DNA from: Sphingobium baderi | GTDB taxonomy: Bacteria > Pseudomonadota > Alphaproteobacteria > Sphingomonadales > Sphingomonadaceae | NCBI RefSeq assembly: GCF_001456115.1 | Contig: NZ_CP013264.1 | Coordinates: 2,374,501-2,438,500, forward strand | Reading direction: 5' to 3' | DNA length: 64,000 nucleotides | In this document: piece by piece, positions 38,117-47,600 of the stretch | Layout: each line of letters opens with the position of its first letter | Numbering within the stretch: position 1 is the stretch's first letter | Notes under the pieces: generated by a model | Told to the model about the DNA's origin: nothing | The model's database searches: none | What the model saw: the letters and a program-made list of their open reading frames with translations, nothing else | Made by a program: the position numbers and the translations under genes

Positions 38117-39148
38117 ATGCGATCTGGGCGATATGTGTCAGCGGCGATCATTTTCGCAGCGGCTTGCGGTGCTTATCCCACCCATGCCGCGGATAGAGCG
38201 ATAGGGGGGCTTCCAAATATCGAGGACATGGTTGTCGCCCCCGATCACTCCTGGGTCATCGCCAGCTCGATGGTCGGCGGCACGCAGTCGCAGGGCGCGC
38301 TCTATCTCGTTGATGTCGAAACCAGCAAGCCCACCAGGATAGCATTGACCGCCGCCGAAGGGACGCCGCTTTGCCCCGGCGGCTTTCAGCCCGAGTCGCT
38401 CGCGCCGCACGGTCTGGCGCTTCGGGCTGAAGGGAAGGAGTGGGCGCTCTATGTCGTCAATCATGGTGGGCGGGAATCCATCGAGCGTTTCAGAGTGAAG
38501 GCGCAAGGTTCCACGCTCTCCGTCCGATGGAAGGACTGCATTCCCCTTCCAAAGGGTGGCTTTGCCAACAGTGTGGCGGCCGCTGGCGATGGCACGATTT
38601 TCGTCACCAATATGGGCCAGGCGTTCAAGGCGCAGGAGGGCGAAACGGGAGATCTGCTGAAATGGTCGGCCGAAACAGGCTGGCAGGCTCTGCCCGGCAG
38701 TCAGCAGCCCGGTTGGAACGGCATTATAGTCTCGAAGGATGGGAACCGCATTTACGCCGCCGCATGGCCGGACAAGCAAGTGGTGGAATTCATGCGCGGT
38801 CGCTCAGGGCCGGTGCGATCGGTTGCGGTCGATTTCCTCCCGGACAATCTCCATTGGGCCGATAACGGAACGATCATTGTCGCGGGACAGGATTCCGCAG
38901 CCAAAGCCGCCACAGACTGTTACTTTTCAGCGGCGACAACATGCGGTCTCAATTCCGGTATCGCGCGTCTTGACCCCGGCAGGATGCGACTGACGTGCGC
39001 GCACAAGCTCAAGGCCGCTGACGGCTTTAACACAGCCACCACCGGCATTGCAGTCAAGGGTGCGCTTTGGTTGGGTACGATGCGCGGCCAGTCGATCCTT
39101 GTGACGGATGCGTGCGCTGCGGATGTGCCGCCAAGGCCCGAAGAATGA
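38117..39148 (+). CDS. Exported SMP-30/paraoxonase-like beta-propeller protein
   Basis: 343 residues with a signal peptide (cleavage near THAA, residue 25). ESLAPHGLALRAEG, LYVVNHGGRESIERF and GFANSVAAAGDGTIFVTNM are repeats typical of six-bladed SMP-30/gluconolactonase/paraoxonase propellers (His and Asn calcium-ligand positions). HWADNGTIIVAGQD is another blade. It is probably a periplasmic lactonase or esterase. GGAGGGG precedes the ATG. It diverges from the TIM-barrel/VOC pair, hinting at lactone or hydroxy-acid metabolism. Confidence 0.75.
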   Translation: MRSGRYVSAAIIFAAACGAYPTHAADRAIGGLPNIEDMVVAPDHSWVIASSMVGGTQSQGALYLVDVETSKPTRIALTAAEGTPLCPGGFQPESLAPHGLALRAEGKEWALYVVNHGGRESIERFRVKAQGSTLSVRWKDCIPLPKGGFANSVAAAGDGTIFVTNMGQAFKAQEGETGDLLKWSAETGWQALPGSQQPGWNGIIVSKDGNRIYAAAWPDKQVVEFMRGRSGPVRSVAVDFLPDNLHWADNGTIIVAGQDSAAKAATDCYFSAATTCGLNSGIARLDPGRMRLTCAHKLKAADGFNTATTGIAVKGALWLGTMRGQSILVTDACAADVPPRPEE

Positions 39149-39283
39149 AAGTGGAGATCGGCGCTGGTGCCGGAAGGGAGGGATGCCAAAAGCGCGGTGG
39201 GTTCTGTGGCGCTTTTTCATCGACGTGTCTCTCTGCCTGTCGATCACAGCGGGCTTTGCTGCCCTGACTGAAGAGCGCCAGCC

Positions 39284-39666
39284 ATGAACGTGAGCAATGA
39301 AGCGCGACAGGCCGCTGCACGTTGGGCAAAGATCAATGGTCGTCACCATCAGGCCGCTAATATCCCGCGCGGCAGTTGCGATGGTGCGCCTATCGTCCAA
39401 GACTTCGCCAAGTTCGAAGCCGAGATAGCGCAGCGCGACCGTGACGAGGCGCTGGAGGCGGCGGCGAAGGTGGCCGATAGCTGGTGTGCGTCCGATTACA
39501 GCGAAGAATGCCATATCCTGGCCGATAGCATCTCAGGAAATCCGCCAGATGATCGGAAGCAGGGCACTATGGGGGCCCGAACGAGATTTGGGACGTGGTG
39601 CGTGAAATAGCTAACCGCCTCAAGTTGGCCGAGGCGTTCGCCAAATACTCCATCGTAGAATCCTGA
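39284..39666 (+). pseudogene. Frameshifted small phage-type gene remnant
   Basis: The first frame reads to about 39540 with a helical segment (RDRDEALEAAAKVADSW) of the kind common in small prophage proteins, then continues as basic, unprotein-like sequence. In the next frame lies QEIRQMIGSRALWG, and in the third frame, ending at 39666, NEIWDVVREIANRLKLAEAF. The three pieces in three frames look like one ancestral protein broken twice, with one break near the GGGGG run at 39556-39560. It lies just outside the tRNA junction, so it may be debris of an earlier insertion. Confidence 0.5.
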
Positions 39667-39676
39667 TAATCACCAT

Positions 39677-39714
39677 GAGGCGCACAACGCATCCCCTTTC
39701 GCGTTGTGCGCCTC
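39677..39714. terminator. Perfect 14-bp stem-loop
   Basis: gaggcgcacaacgc / gcgttgtgcgcctc with a 10-nt loop, 10 bp after the end of the broken small gene. It lacks a pure T tract, so terminator function is likely but not certain. Confidence 0.6.
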
Positions 39715-39880
39715 GATCTCCTTCTTCACCGTCGCATCCGATCCGCCTTGTTCCCCGGATCGTCTAGGACGCCAGCAGGAAGCTGAGCATATGCCCGGCT
39801 GCTGCTCAGCGAGGTGCGCGTGAACGACCGGAAAATCCGCACAGCGGCTCGAAAGCCGTGCTGGCCCGGACTGCTGCAGG

Positions 39881-39902
39881 GGGCGTGGCCAACACCACGC
39901 CC
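39881..39902. other. 8-bp perfect stem-loop near the tRNA junction
   Basis: gggcgtgg / ccacgccc with a 6-nt loop, 24 bp from the truncated tRNA. It may be a terminator for plus-strand transcription (T-rich bases follow about 10 nt later) or part of the attachment region. The remainder of 39715-39926 shows nothing I can assign. Confidence 0.4.
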
Positions 39903-39926
39903 GCAGTTCTCTCTTTTGTTCGAGAT

Positions 39927-39971
39927 TGGCGCACCCAAGAGGATTCGAACCTCTGGCCTCTGCCTTCGGAG
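39927..39971 (-). other. 3' 45 nt of tRNA-Arg(CCG): attachment-site half
   Basis: On the minus strand the anticodon loop CTCCGAA (anticodon CCG), 3' anticodon stem GGCAG, variable loop AGGCC, T-arm AGAGG-TTCGAAT-CCTCT, acceptor strand TGGGTGC, discriminator G and encoded CCA are all present in order. The bases before the loop (read on the minus strand, gttctaatt) do not pair with GGCAG and no 5' half exists, so this is not a functional tRNA gene. A fragment ending exactly at CCA next to a tyrosine integrase is the usual product of integration into a tRNA 3' end. Confidence 0.88.
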
Positions 39972-40164
39972 AATTAGAACATGGGCCACGCCACGGTTTG
40001 ATGTTCTATGCCAAACTACGAAAATCTACGCTAATACGCTATATTAATTAGGTTTTTTATCAAATAGAATGCGCCGCTGGTACGCTGTTCTAACCGGGAC
40101 TTTGCTCCCACCTGCTTCCGTGGTGCTTCCGCGGAAGCAGGCCAGATGCCGGAGGTATTTCGCA

Positions 40165-41532
40165 ATGGCCAAGATCAACAAGCGCAATGTGGATGCTGCT
40201 GAGGTCCGTGAAAGGGACTATTTCGTATGGGACGACGATCTTCCCGGCTTCGGGTTGAGGGTCTTCGCGTCCGGCAAACGCAGCTATCTCGTTCAATATC
40301 GTGCGCTTGGTCGAACGCGACGGTTCACGATCGGATTGCACGGCGTCTGGACGCCCGAAATGGCGAGAAAGGAAGCCAAGGTTCTTCTTGGTCGGATCGC
40401 GCAGGGCGAGAACCCGGCTGAGGCGCGGCAGCTCGACCACAAGTCGATCACGGTCAAGGAACTGTGCGATCTCTACCTCAAGGATCTGGAGGAAGGGTTG
40501 ATCCTGGGCAAAGGCGGTCGGCCCAAGCGGCCCGGAACAATCGTGTCCGATAAGGGACGCATTCTTCGGCATATCGTGCCACTGATCGGCACGCGCCGGG
40601 TGAAGGATTTGACAAAGGCCGACGTCACCAAGGTTCTGAAAGACGTGATGGCGGGCAAAACCCGCCGCAACATCAAGACCAAGAACTTAAGAGGTCGTTC
40701 CATCGTCAAGGGCGGTGCCGGAACAGCGAACCGCACGGTCGGCCTGCTCGGCGGCATCCTGACCTATGCCAAGGACGCGGGCATTATCGATGTCAATCCG
40801 GCAGCGGGCGTGAAGAAGCCGAAGGACCAGGTCCGCACTCGGCGCCTGACCGAAGCCGAGTATCGCCTTTTCGGCGAGATACTGAACGAAGCGGGCCGAA
40901 ACCCCAACTATGCGATGACGGTAGAGATCGCTCACAACATCGCACTGACGGGCGCGCGTCGCAGCGAGATTATTGGGCTGGAATGGAGCGAGTTCGACGG
41001 AGATGAAAGCTGCCTGCGATTGATCGATAGTAAGGAAGGCGCATCGGTGCGGCCAATTGGATTGCGCGTGATCGAACGGCTTGAAAATCTACATTACGCT
41101 GAGGGGCAGACATTTGTCTTCCCCGGAATCAGAAGGCGCGATCAGGCATTTGGCGGATTCCCGCGGCAATGGCGGGCCATTTTCAAGGGAACCGACCTGG
41201 AATGGATGACTCCTCACGTCCTGCGTCACAGCTTTGCCAGCATCGGCAATGACCTCGGTTTCACCGAAGCGACTATTTCCGCGATCGTAGGCCACTCGCG
41301 CAACAGCGTGACGAGCAAATATATCCATACGCTGGACACGGCGCTCATCATGGCCGCAGATACCATCTCCGGCTACATTCATGGCCTGATGGACGGCATG
41401 GCGCTGAAGCACACGTCGTACGCATTGGATCGCTTTTCACGCCAAGCCGCCCTGTCGCGATTCCTCGGGCTGGGCGAGGTTGACATCGAGCGTGGCGCTA
41501 ATGATGCAACAGGGCTGCCGAAGGCAGCCTAG
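40165..41532 (+). CDS. P4-type tyrosine recombinase / integrase
   Basis: 455 residues from the ATG at 40165, chosen because GGAGG lies nine nt upstream. The N-terminal arm-binding (DUF4102-type) domain includes LPGFGLRVFASGKRSYLVQY. A core-binding domain covers roughly residues 90-210. The catalytic domain carries Arg in TGARRSEIIGLEW, His-x-x-Arg in HVLRHSFAS, His in GHSRNSV and the nucleophilic Tyr in SKYIHTLD. All active-site residues are intact. It sits about 190 bp from the truncated tRNA-Arg and points away from it. The AT-rich leader (39972-40164) has ctacg/tacg repetitions that could be arm-type sites. Confidence 0.93.
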   Translation: MAKINKRNVDAAEVRERDYFVWDDDLPGFGLRVFASGKRSYLVQYRALGRTRRFTIGLHGVWTPEMARKEAKVLLGRIAQGENPAEARQLDHKSITVKELCDLYLKDLEEGLILGKGGRPKRPGTIVSDKGRILRHIVPLIGTRRVKDLTKADVTKVLKDVMAGKTRRNIKTKNLRGRSIVKGGAGTANRTVGLLGGILTYAKDAGIIDVNPAAGVKKPKDQVRTRRLTEAEYRLFGEILNEAGRNPNYAMTVEIAHNIALTGARRSEIIGLEWSEFDGDESCLRLIDSKEGASVRPIGLRVIERLENLHYAEGQTFVFPGIRRRDQAFGGFPRQWRAIFKGTDLEWMTPHVLRHSFASIGNDLGFTEATISAIVGHSRNSVTSKYIHTLDTALIMAADTISGYIHGLMDGMALKHTSYALDRFSRQAALSRFLGLGEVDIERGANDATGLPKAA

Positions 41533-41642
41533 CTGAGCCAACTGGAACTGAGGTATGACCGAAGTTCAGGGCTGATTTTCAATTCAGACTGGCGGAAGAC
41601 AATCTGGATTATGGCCGGTAGACGCACACTTTTGAGCGAGTG

Positions 41643-41924
41643 TCAGTCGTTGACCTTGTCCTTGAGCGCCTTCGCGGCGGTGAAGGTCACACGCCTGGAC
41701 GCACGGATCGTTATCGTTTCACCGGTAGCGGGGTTGCGGCCCTCACGCGCAGCTGACTGCTTTACGCGGAACTTCCCGAACCCGTTGAAGGAAACTTCCT
41801 CTCCATTGGCGGCCGCATCGCCGATCAGCCCAAGGATGGCATCGAAATATTTCTTGGCATCAGCTTTCGAAATACCCTGCGAGGCGGAAAGGGCTTCTAC
41901 AATGTCATTTCCAGTCATTCGCAC
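41643..41924 (-). CDS. HU-family DNA-binding protein
   Basis: 93 residues from a GTG, or 91 from the ATG at 41918. DIVEALSASQGISKADAKKYFDAILGLIGDA forms the helical part. VSFNGFGKFRVKQSAAREGRNPATGETITI is the HU/IHF signature with the DNA-inserting Pro in RNPATGE. It is the last gene of the long minus-strand train and the GTG directly follows the previous stop. It could serve nucleoid structure, regulation of the locus, or assist the integrase that ends 110 bp away in the opposite orientation. Confidence 0.9.
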   Translation of the reverse strand: MRMTGNDIVEALSASQGISKADAKKYFDAILGLIGDAAANGEEVSFNGFGKFRVKQSAAREGRNPATGETITIRASRRVTFTAAKALKDKVND

Positions 41925-42116
41925 TCATACTTTCATTGGTGATGAAAATCTCTTCGGTAGCGGCCCGCGGGAGAGAGGTCGGCGCGCCTTGAAGCGGGCC
42001 CGCTTCAGCGCCTCGTCGCCATAATCGCGCTGGATCTCGTCCAGCGCTCGGGCAACGGCCTCGTCGAACCGAGGGGAATGACGCCAGCGGTAGCGATCAA
42101 GCCAACAGGACAGCAT
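41925..42116 (-). CDS. Small charged helical ORF, 63 residues
   Basis: From the ATG at 42116 it encodes a helical, charged protein (RFDEAVARALDEIQRDYGDEAL in two parts) with a basic C-terminus. Upstream in-frame starts at 42182 (ATG) or 42173 (GTG) would add a plausible segment (PYRPFAIML) and overlap the previous gene. None has a clear Shine-Dalgarno. A competing 49-residue frame starting at 42154 is less protein-like. Function unknown. Confidence 0.5.
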   Translation of the reverse strand: MLSCWLDRYRWRHSPRFDEAVARALDEIQRDYGDEALKRARFKARRPLSRGPLPKRFSSPMKV

Positions 42117-42150
42117 GATCGCAAAAGGCCGATAAGGAAAAGAGCGAGGG

Positions 42151-42636
42151 TCATGTCCGGTTGAGCGACGCACTCTGGCCATCGGTGGGAGCAGAAGCTG
42201 GTGTCGGCGCATCGAGCTGGACCGCGATGCGCATCGGCAGCAGCATATCGCGCGGCGGTATAGAGGCGAGCTTCTGGCCGACGATGAGCGCCTGCATATC
42301 CGCATTGGCCTGCTCGTGTGCGAAAGGTGGATAGTCGATCCGCGACACCATTCCCTCGCCATCGACCCAGATCTTAACAACCAGCAGCGCGGTGGGCTGA
42401 TAGGGCGCGGGTCGCGTCGCATCGAGGTAGGTCCGCAGCCGGCTGGCAATTTCGCTATCAGCCTGAAGCAGCTCAGTGATGCTCCTCGTAGCCGTTTCGG
42501 CATAGGCGATCCATGCTGCGGGCGCCTGTTCAGGAGAGACAGGCTGCGCGGCAACAGGTGCGCTGGCAGCAAGCCCGACACCGACAAGCGCCGCCGTCCA
42601 GCGGCCGATACGCGCAAGGATCGAAGGATTGTGCAT
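42151..42636 (-). CDS. Exported TonB-C-like protein without membrane anchor
   Basis: 161 residues from the ATG at 42636. A signal peptide ends near AQPVSPEQ (cleavage after PVAA, about residue 30). The mature protein resembles a TonB C-terminal domain: ITELLQADSEIASRLRTYL, then LLVVKIWVDGEGMVSRIDYPPF (strand-turn-strand with G.v....i), then ALIVGQKLASIPPRDMLLPM. Unlike ordinary TonB it has no retained helix or proline-rich spacer. It may be a periplasmic adaptor or decoy that contacts TonB boxes of the porin or adhesin machinery in this locus. Confidence 0.7.
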   Translation of the reverse strand: MHNPSILARIGRWTAALVGVGLAASAPVAAQPVSPEQAPAAWIAYAETATRSITELLQADSEIASRLRTYLDATRPAPYQPTALLVVKIWVDGEGMVSRIDYPPFAHEQANADMQALIVGQKLASIPPRDMLLPMRIAVQLDAPTPASAPTDGQSASLNRT

Positions 42637-42638
42637 GG

Positions 42639-42872
42639 TCACGCCGTGCCTCCCAAAATGAGATACCCATAGAGAAGGGCAACGCCACAGGTTAGCAGCC
42701 CGTAGAACCATAGCTGTACTGGCGTGATTGGCTGCTCCCGCTTGCGCAGGCTACGGCGTTCTTGTTCGGCACGACATGCGCGATGGCTCGTCTGTATGTC
42801 CCGCCACCAGCCTGACAACCCGCTCGCGCTGGAAAGGGGCTGCTCGTAGCGGATCAATTTACTGGTTGGCAT
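42639..42872 (-). CDS. Small tail-anchored membrane protein, 77 residues
   Basis: From the ATG at 42872 (MPTSKLIRYEQPLSS). A charged Arg/Glu-rich N-terminal half (RACRAEQERRSLRKREQ) is followed by a C-terminal helix (LWFYGLLTCGVALLYGYLIL). It overlaps the preceding gene by 14 bp and ends 2 bp before the next, so it is embedded in the operon. I do not recognise the family. Confidence 0.65.
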   Translation of the reverse strand: MPTSKLIRYEQPLSSASGLSGWWRDIQTSHRACRAEQERRSLRKREQPITPVQLWFYGLLTCGVALLYGYLILGGTA

Positions 42873-43065
42873 GGGACGATCCCGACGGGGTTGCTTTTCC
42901 GGCCGCCGAATGAAGAACCATGGGCGCCGCCATTGCGAACATATGGCTGTCGACGATCCGCACCGCCTCGCGATGGATGACGCCAATCACCAAACAGGCC
43001 CCGGCGCCCGCGAGAAGAACGCCCAGCACGAATCCGACAACGACCAGGCCGATGGCCGACAGCAT
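42859..43065 (-). CDS. Small membrane protein, 68 residues
   Basis: An N-terminal hydrophobic helix (AIGLVVVGFVLGVLLAGAGA) could be a signal anchor, followed by a short hydrophilic part (HREAVRIVDSHMFAM). It lies 24 bp after the Skp-like gene and overlaps the next gene. Family not recognised. Confidence 0.65.
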   Translation of the reverse strand: MLSAIGLVVVGFVLGVLLAGAGACLVIGVIHREAVRIVDSHMFAMAAPMVLHSAAGKATPSGSSHANQ

Positions 43066-43089
43066 GATGTTTTCCTTTCCCGTCGCGGC

Positions 43090-43704
43090 TTACTGGACCG
43101 TCGGCGTGACGGGCTGCTGCGGCAGTCGCTCGCGTTCGAAGGTGATCGTCTGGATGCGGCCATCGAGCGCGCGCACGACATCGGCGGTCAGATCATTGGC
43201 GAAATTGCCGCCAAGCGCCGCGCCGCGATCGAACAGCAGGCCGCATTTCTTGCTGCCATAGACCTGGGCGATCACTGGCTGTGCTTCATTGGCGATGCGT
43301 TCCAATGCCTTGGCGCGGGTCGCCTCGATCTCGCGGCTGGAATGAGCGGCCTGCTGCTGGAGCGTCTGCCAACGGGTCGCCAGAGCCTGACGGCGCTGCC
43401 GCATTTGCGCGTTGTCCGGCTGCCCTTCGAGCGCCTTGGCTTCGGTTTCGAGCGGCGTGCGCTGCTGGTCGATGCCGGTCTGTGCGGCGCGGGTCAGTTC
43501 GGCAAGCCGGGCCGACGCCGCCTTGCCGACCGCAGCATTGGCGAAGATCGCCTCGCGCGAGAGCAGGCAGACGCCGGGGATCACGGGGCCGCCGAGCGGC
43601 TGCGCGGCGGGCGCCTGTGCGGGCTGGGCGCCGCCCACGGTCTGCGCCGACGCGGCCGAAGCGGAAGCAAGAAGAATGGCGGAGAGGATAAGTTTACGGG
43701 ACAT
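43090..43704 (-). CDS. Skp/OmpH-like periplasmic chaperone
   Basis: 204 residues with a signal peptide (cleavage near SASAQ, residue 20). A conserved strand (GVCLLSREAIFANAAVGKAA) matches the Skp core. A long helical hairpin (about residues 60-150, rich in Ala/Gln/Glu/Arg) forms the tentacle arms of Skp. KKCGLLFDRGAALGGNFANDLTADVVRALD closes the body. Skp holds unfolded outer membrane proteins. A dedicated copy next to a giant exported protein suggests a client-specific chaperone. Coupled to SapC by a 1-bp stop/start overlap. Confidence 0.82.
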   Translation of the reverse strand: MSRKLILSAILLASASAASAQTVGGAQPAQAPAAQPLGGPVIPGVCLLSREAIFANAAVGKAASARLAELTRAAQTGIDQQRTPLETEAKALEGQPDNAQMRQRRQALATRWQTLQQQAAHSSREIEATRAKALERIANEAQPVIAQVYGSKKCGLLFDRGAALGGNFANDLTADVVRALDGRIQTITFERERLPQQPVTPTVQ

Positions 43705-44555
43705 CAGGAAGCGACTTTCTTGGACTTGGTGGATGCGGGCACGGCGGCGGGATCAGCAGAAGCAGGTGCTTGTGACTCCGGCGCGACAGCCACGGCGAGC
43801 GCCTGGCGATTGAGCAGCGCGGTGAAGCGATCGAGCGAGGCCATGTGGAAATTGATCCAGGGGAGGTAGCCGTTGTTGTGCCACTCGAGCACCACCTCGT
43901 CGGGGAGCTGGGAGTATTTGGCCGGGTCAATGACCTGAAAGCCTTCGAGCCCCAGCTTGCGGCCATCAGGCAATGTCGCGTCGGCACGGCGGTCGACCAG
44001 CAGGTTCTGTTCACGCAGCGCGTTGGCGAACGCCATCGTGTCGCGCGCCTCGGCCTGGAAGGCGTTGCAGAAGTCCAGCGCCTGCTTGGTCAGCGCCGAA
44101 GGCGCGCCATTCTCGAAAAGCGCGGCGCCATCACTGCCCGTTTGCAGGACGCGGTCTGACCCGGTGTCGATCGCCAGCGCAAAGCCGTTGGGTCCGTCCT
44201 TGCCGGCCTCCATTGTGGCGAGAAAGCCGAAGGGATAGCGCCGCACGTAGGCCGGGACATAGGCGTCCGCGATCCAGCGGCCATCCTCGATGAAAAGATT
44301 GCGCCGTTCCAGACCCAGAATGGCGATCGGCTGCGCATCACCGGCAGCGAACACGATCGGGTAATCGCGCGCGGCCTGCGCCAGCTCGCCCACAACGATT
44401 GGCACATAGGGCGCTTCAGCCGCAAAGGACGCATCGCCCTGCGCCAGCCGCCAGTCTGCGTGACGCTCGATATGCAGGGGTGCGAGCGCCTTGTAGAACA
44501 GCGGGAGCCGCGGCGCGGTGCTTGTCGCCGCTGTGGTGGCGGATTGGTCAGTCAT
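43704..44555 (-). CDS. SapC-family protein
   Basis: 283 residues matching the SapC family (named from Campylobacter S-layer genes): LPLFYKALAPLHIERHADWRL near the N-terminus, FAAEAPYVPIVVGELAQAARDYPIVF, then DGRWIADAYVPAYVRRYPF and ALVREQ-like segments later. No signal peptide is obvious, so it is probably cytoplasmic. A small Pro/Ala/Lys-rich tail follows. SapC proteins in proteobacteria lie near outer membrane receptors; here it directly follows the giant adhesin gene by 50 bp and precedes the Skp-like gene. Confidence 0.88.
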   Translation of the reverse strand: MTDQSATTAATSTAPRLPLFYKALAPLHIERHADWRLAQGDASFAAEAPYVPIVVGELAQAARDYPIVFAAGDAQPIAILGLERRNLFIEDGRWIADAYVPAYVRRYPFGFLATMEAGKDGPNGFALAIDTGSDRVLQTGSDGAALFENGAPSALTKQALDFCNAFQAEARDTMAFANALREQNLLVDRRADATLPDGRKLGLEGFQVIDPAKYSQLPDEVVLEWHNNGYLPWINFHMASLDRFTALLNRQALAVAVAPESQAPASADPAAVPASTKSKKVAS

Positions 44556-44605
44556 ATGATCTCCAGGAGGAAAATGGCGGGGCGGCAGCGCCGCCCCGCA
44601 GGGGA

Positions 44606-47600
44606 TTACTCGCCGAAGCCGAGGAAACGGACGTTGAGGATCGTCGGAATCTCGGTGCGCATCTGCGGGCGCGCCCGTTCCGCGAGGTCCGCTGCCTGAT
44701 TGGCGACGGCGCTCGCAGCCGAGCTAGCCGAGGTGAGGGCGCCTGTATTGACCGCGACCACTACCGGGATGCCGGTCGCTTCGCCCTCAACCTTGATGTT
44801 GGCGGCGTTTAGGATCTGCAAGGCCGCCAGATTGATGTCGCCCGACACGCGGATGCCCGCTTCGCCCGCGTCGATCACGCCCAGCGGCGCGATCAGGTCG
44901 ATATCGCCTGGCGGGATTTCCGGGATCGGCGCCAGCGTGGCGATGCCCGCCCCGGTGTTCTGCGTCGGTGGCGACAGGGTGACGTTGCCGAACGTGTCAT
45001 AGACCCGGCGCGGCGGCTGATAGACCACCGTGCTCTTGGCCCCGCGCCCGGCGTTGATGTCGCCCTGCGCCGACCACATCAGCAGATCGCCGCCGAATGT
45101 CGTGAACACGCGGCTTTTCCCCAGCAGGATCGAGCCCAGCGAATAGATGTCGATATTGCCCGATCCCATGGAGAGCACGCCCGCCGTGGAAGGCGGCGCG
45201 ATGCCGCCCACGCCCAGCGTCGTCTGGCCGCCGGCCACCAATATCTCGACATCGCCGCCGAATTCGGTGCGCGTGCCCGATGCGCCGAACATCGTCAGGT
45301 TGCCGCCATAGGATATGGCGTTGCCGTCCGCGTCCGTCTCCGGGAACAAGGCGGCGATGGCCAGACGGCTGCGCAGATAGCTGCTCAGGCGCCCGCTTTC
45401 GATCTTGCCGCTATATTCCCGCCCGCCGATCTTCAGCTCGTCGAAATAGACCTCCCGGGCGAAGATCGCCTGCTCCTGTTCGGTGCGAGTGGCGAAGAAG
45501 GCGCGCGCATCCTCCGCATCCGTCGCTTCATAGCCGAAGCGCGCCTCCAGCCATGCGGCCAGTTCCTCGCCATAATTCTTGGCGACCTTCTGCACGTCTT
45601 CGACGAAGCCTTCGTCATTGACGACATTCTGTTCGCCAAGTCCGCGACCAGCGTCCGCCAGATTTTCCGGGTTCAGATAGAGGTCGAGGAAGCGGGCATA
45701 GTCCGGCCCGCCCGCGCCCACGCCGGTCAGCACGGTGATGGCCGCGCCGCCGTTGCGGGTTTCGGGCGACAGGTCGAACAGCGGGCCGACGCTTTTGAAC
45801 ATGCCGCGATCGGCCTGATAGATGTCGCGCCCCGCCTCGATCACCAGATTGCCCGCCCCGGCGACATTCATGCTGGAATAGATGATGTCGCGCCCGGCGG
45901 ACATGATCGAGATGTCGCGCGGATCGTTGTGGACCACAAGGCCCCGGATCATGCCCACGCCGGTCAGATAGTAATTGGGCGTGGTCCGGCAACTGGCCGG
46001 GCCGCCATAGCCGCAGCCCAGTTGCGGGTTGGAGCCGAAGTTCACGATATCGCGCCCGGCGCGGATTTCCGCCGGTCCGGCCCCGATATAATGGGGCATC
46101 ATATCCTGCCAGCCCATGAAGCCGACGCTGAAGTTGGAGATATCGCCATCCACCGCATAGAAGCGCATCGGATCGCGCTGGCCGTCATAGAGCCGACCGA
46201 GCGCTGTATCGCGCTGGAACGCCACCAGGCTGTTGGCAGCGGTGCCGGGAGCGTTGAAGAGCGTCGGCAGGCCGTGATTGGCGGGCGCGCCCCAGGTGCG
46301 GACATAGTGGCTTTCCCAATTGGGCCGGAACGGATTGGGCACATCATTGGGGTTGAGCGCCATGCCCGACATGCCGACCGCGAGACCGGATGCGTGAATA
46401 TTCTGTTCCGTGCCCGCCCCGCGGATCGAGCCGCCGATCAGGAATTCAAGGCTGCCATTGGGCGATGGCGCCAGTTCCAGCACCGGCAGGCCAGAGCCAG
46501 TGGGACCGCTGGAACAGGACGAACTGGACGCGCTGCAAGAGCCGACATCGACAAACAGATCGCCATGGGCCGCGATCACGCTGAGCGTGCCGGGGAACCA
46601 ATAGCGGCCATCGTCCATCTTGCTGATATTGCGGGTGCTCACATTGGCCGTGTTGTCATACACCAGCGGCGTCAGATCGCCACCGGCCGAGAACAGGCTG
46701 ATCGAGGTATCTTCCCGCCACAGGCTGAAGCCGGTGCGCAATATGTCGCCGGCGACGCGCCCGAAGGTCGGATCGCCATCGGGATCGAAAGTTTCGATGG
46801 TGCCCATGACACAGGCGCCCGGATACAGGTCGCAGACTGGGAAGCCGGGGTCGAGCGCCCATTCCTCCACAGGCTGGCCGGCCGTGCCCCACCCGCTGTT
46901 ATTGTTCGACCAGACGAGGGTCGGGACGAGGGTGGTCGGTGGCACGAACCGCCCGAAGGAAACGCCGGCATTGGCCGACTGGCCGACGCGGCCCGGATCG
47001 ACGACGCCCGCGATCACCATGTCGCCGCGTGTGTTCACGCTCACATGGCCGTCACCCGGCGCCAGCCCGATGCCGCCCCGGCTGTAGGCGTTGGCCGGGT
47101 GCAGCGGATCGGGAACGCGCGGGTCGATCGTCGTGGTCAGGATATAGGGCTGGATGACGCCGATGGAGCCGGCGGCGATGTCGATATCGCCGCGCAGATT
47201 GACGAACGTGCCGTTGAGATCGCCGGCATGATTGGTGCCCGAGCCGGGGTTGAGCCCGCCGCCGATCTTCACGATCATGTCGCCGCCGCCGGTCTGCACC
47301 AGCGTGCCGCCAGTCACGCGCCCTTCCACCATCGTCACCTGCGTCACTCGCCCGGTGCCGCCCACCGAAAGGTTCAGCCCGCTCGATGCGATCGCGCCGA
47401 GCCCATTGTCGTTGGTGCCAGTGGCAGTGGTCGCCCAATTCTCCATCACGCCAGCATTGCCGCCCGCCGTCACGGTAAGATTACCGCCGCCCAGCGTACC
47501 GATGCCCATGAAGCCTTCCAGCAGCGGCCCATTCTGGTTGTTCGGGGCGGTCGCGCTGTTGGCATAGGGGTTATTGGCCACATAGCCGCCAAAGTTGATC

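Noticed and set aside
39927..39971. A functional tRNA gene
   Set aside because: The 5' half (acceptor, D-arm, 5' anticodon stem) is missing; the bases preceding the anticodon loop do not pair.
44606..45300. CdiA-type toxin tip at the haemagglutinin C-terminus
   Set aside because: The last 220 residues are the DUF3739-type end and no immunity-like gene follows; the next gene is SapC.
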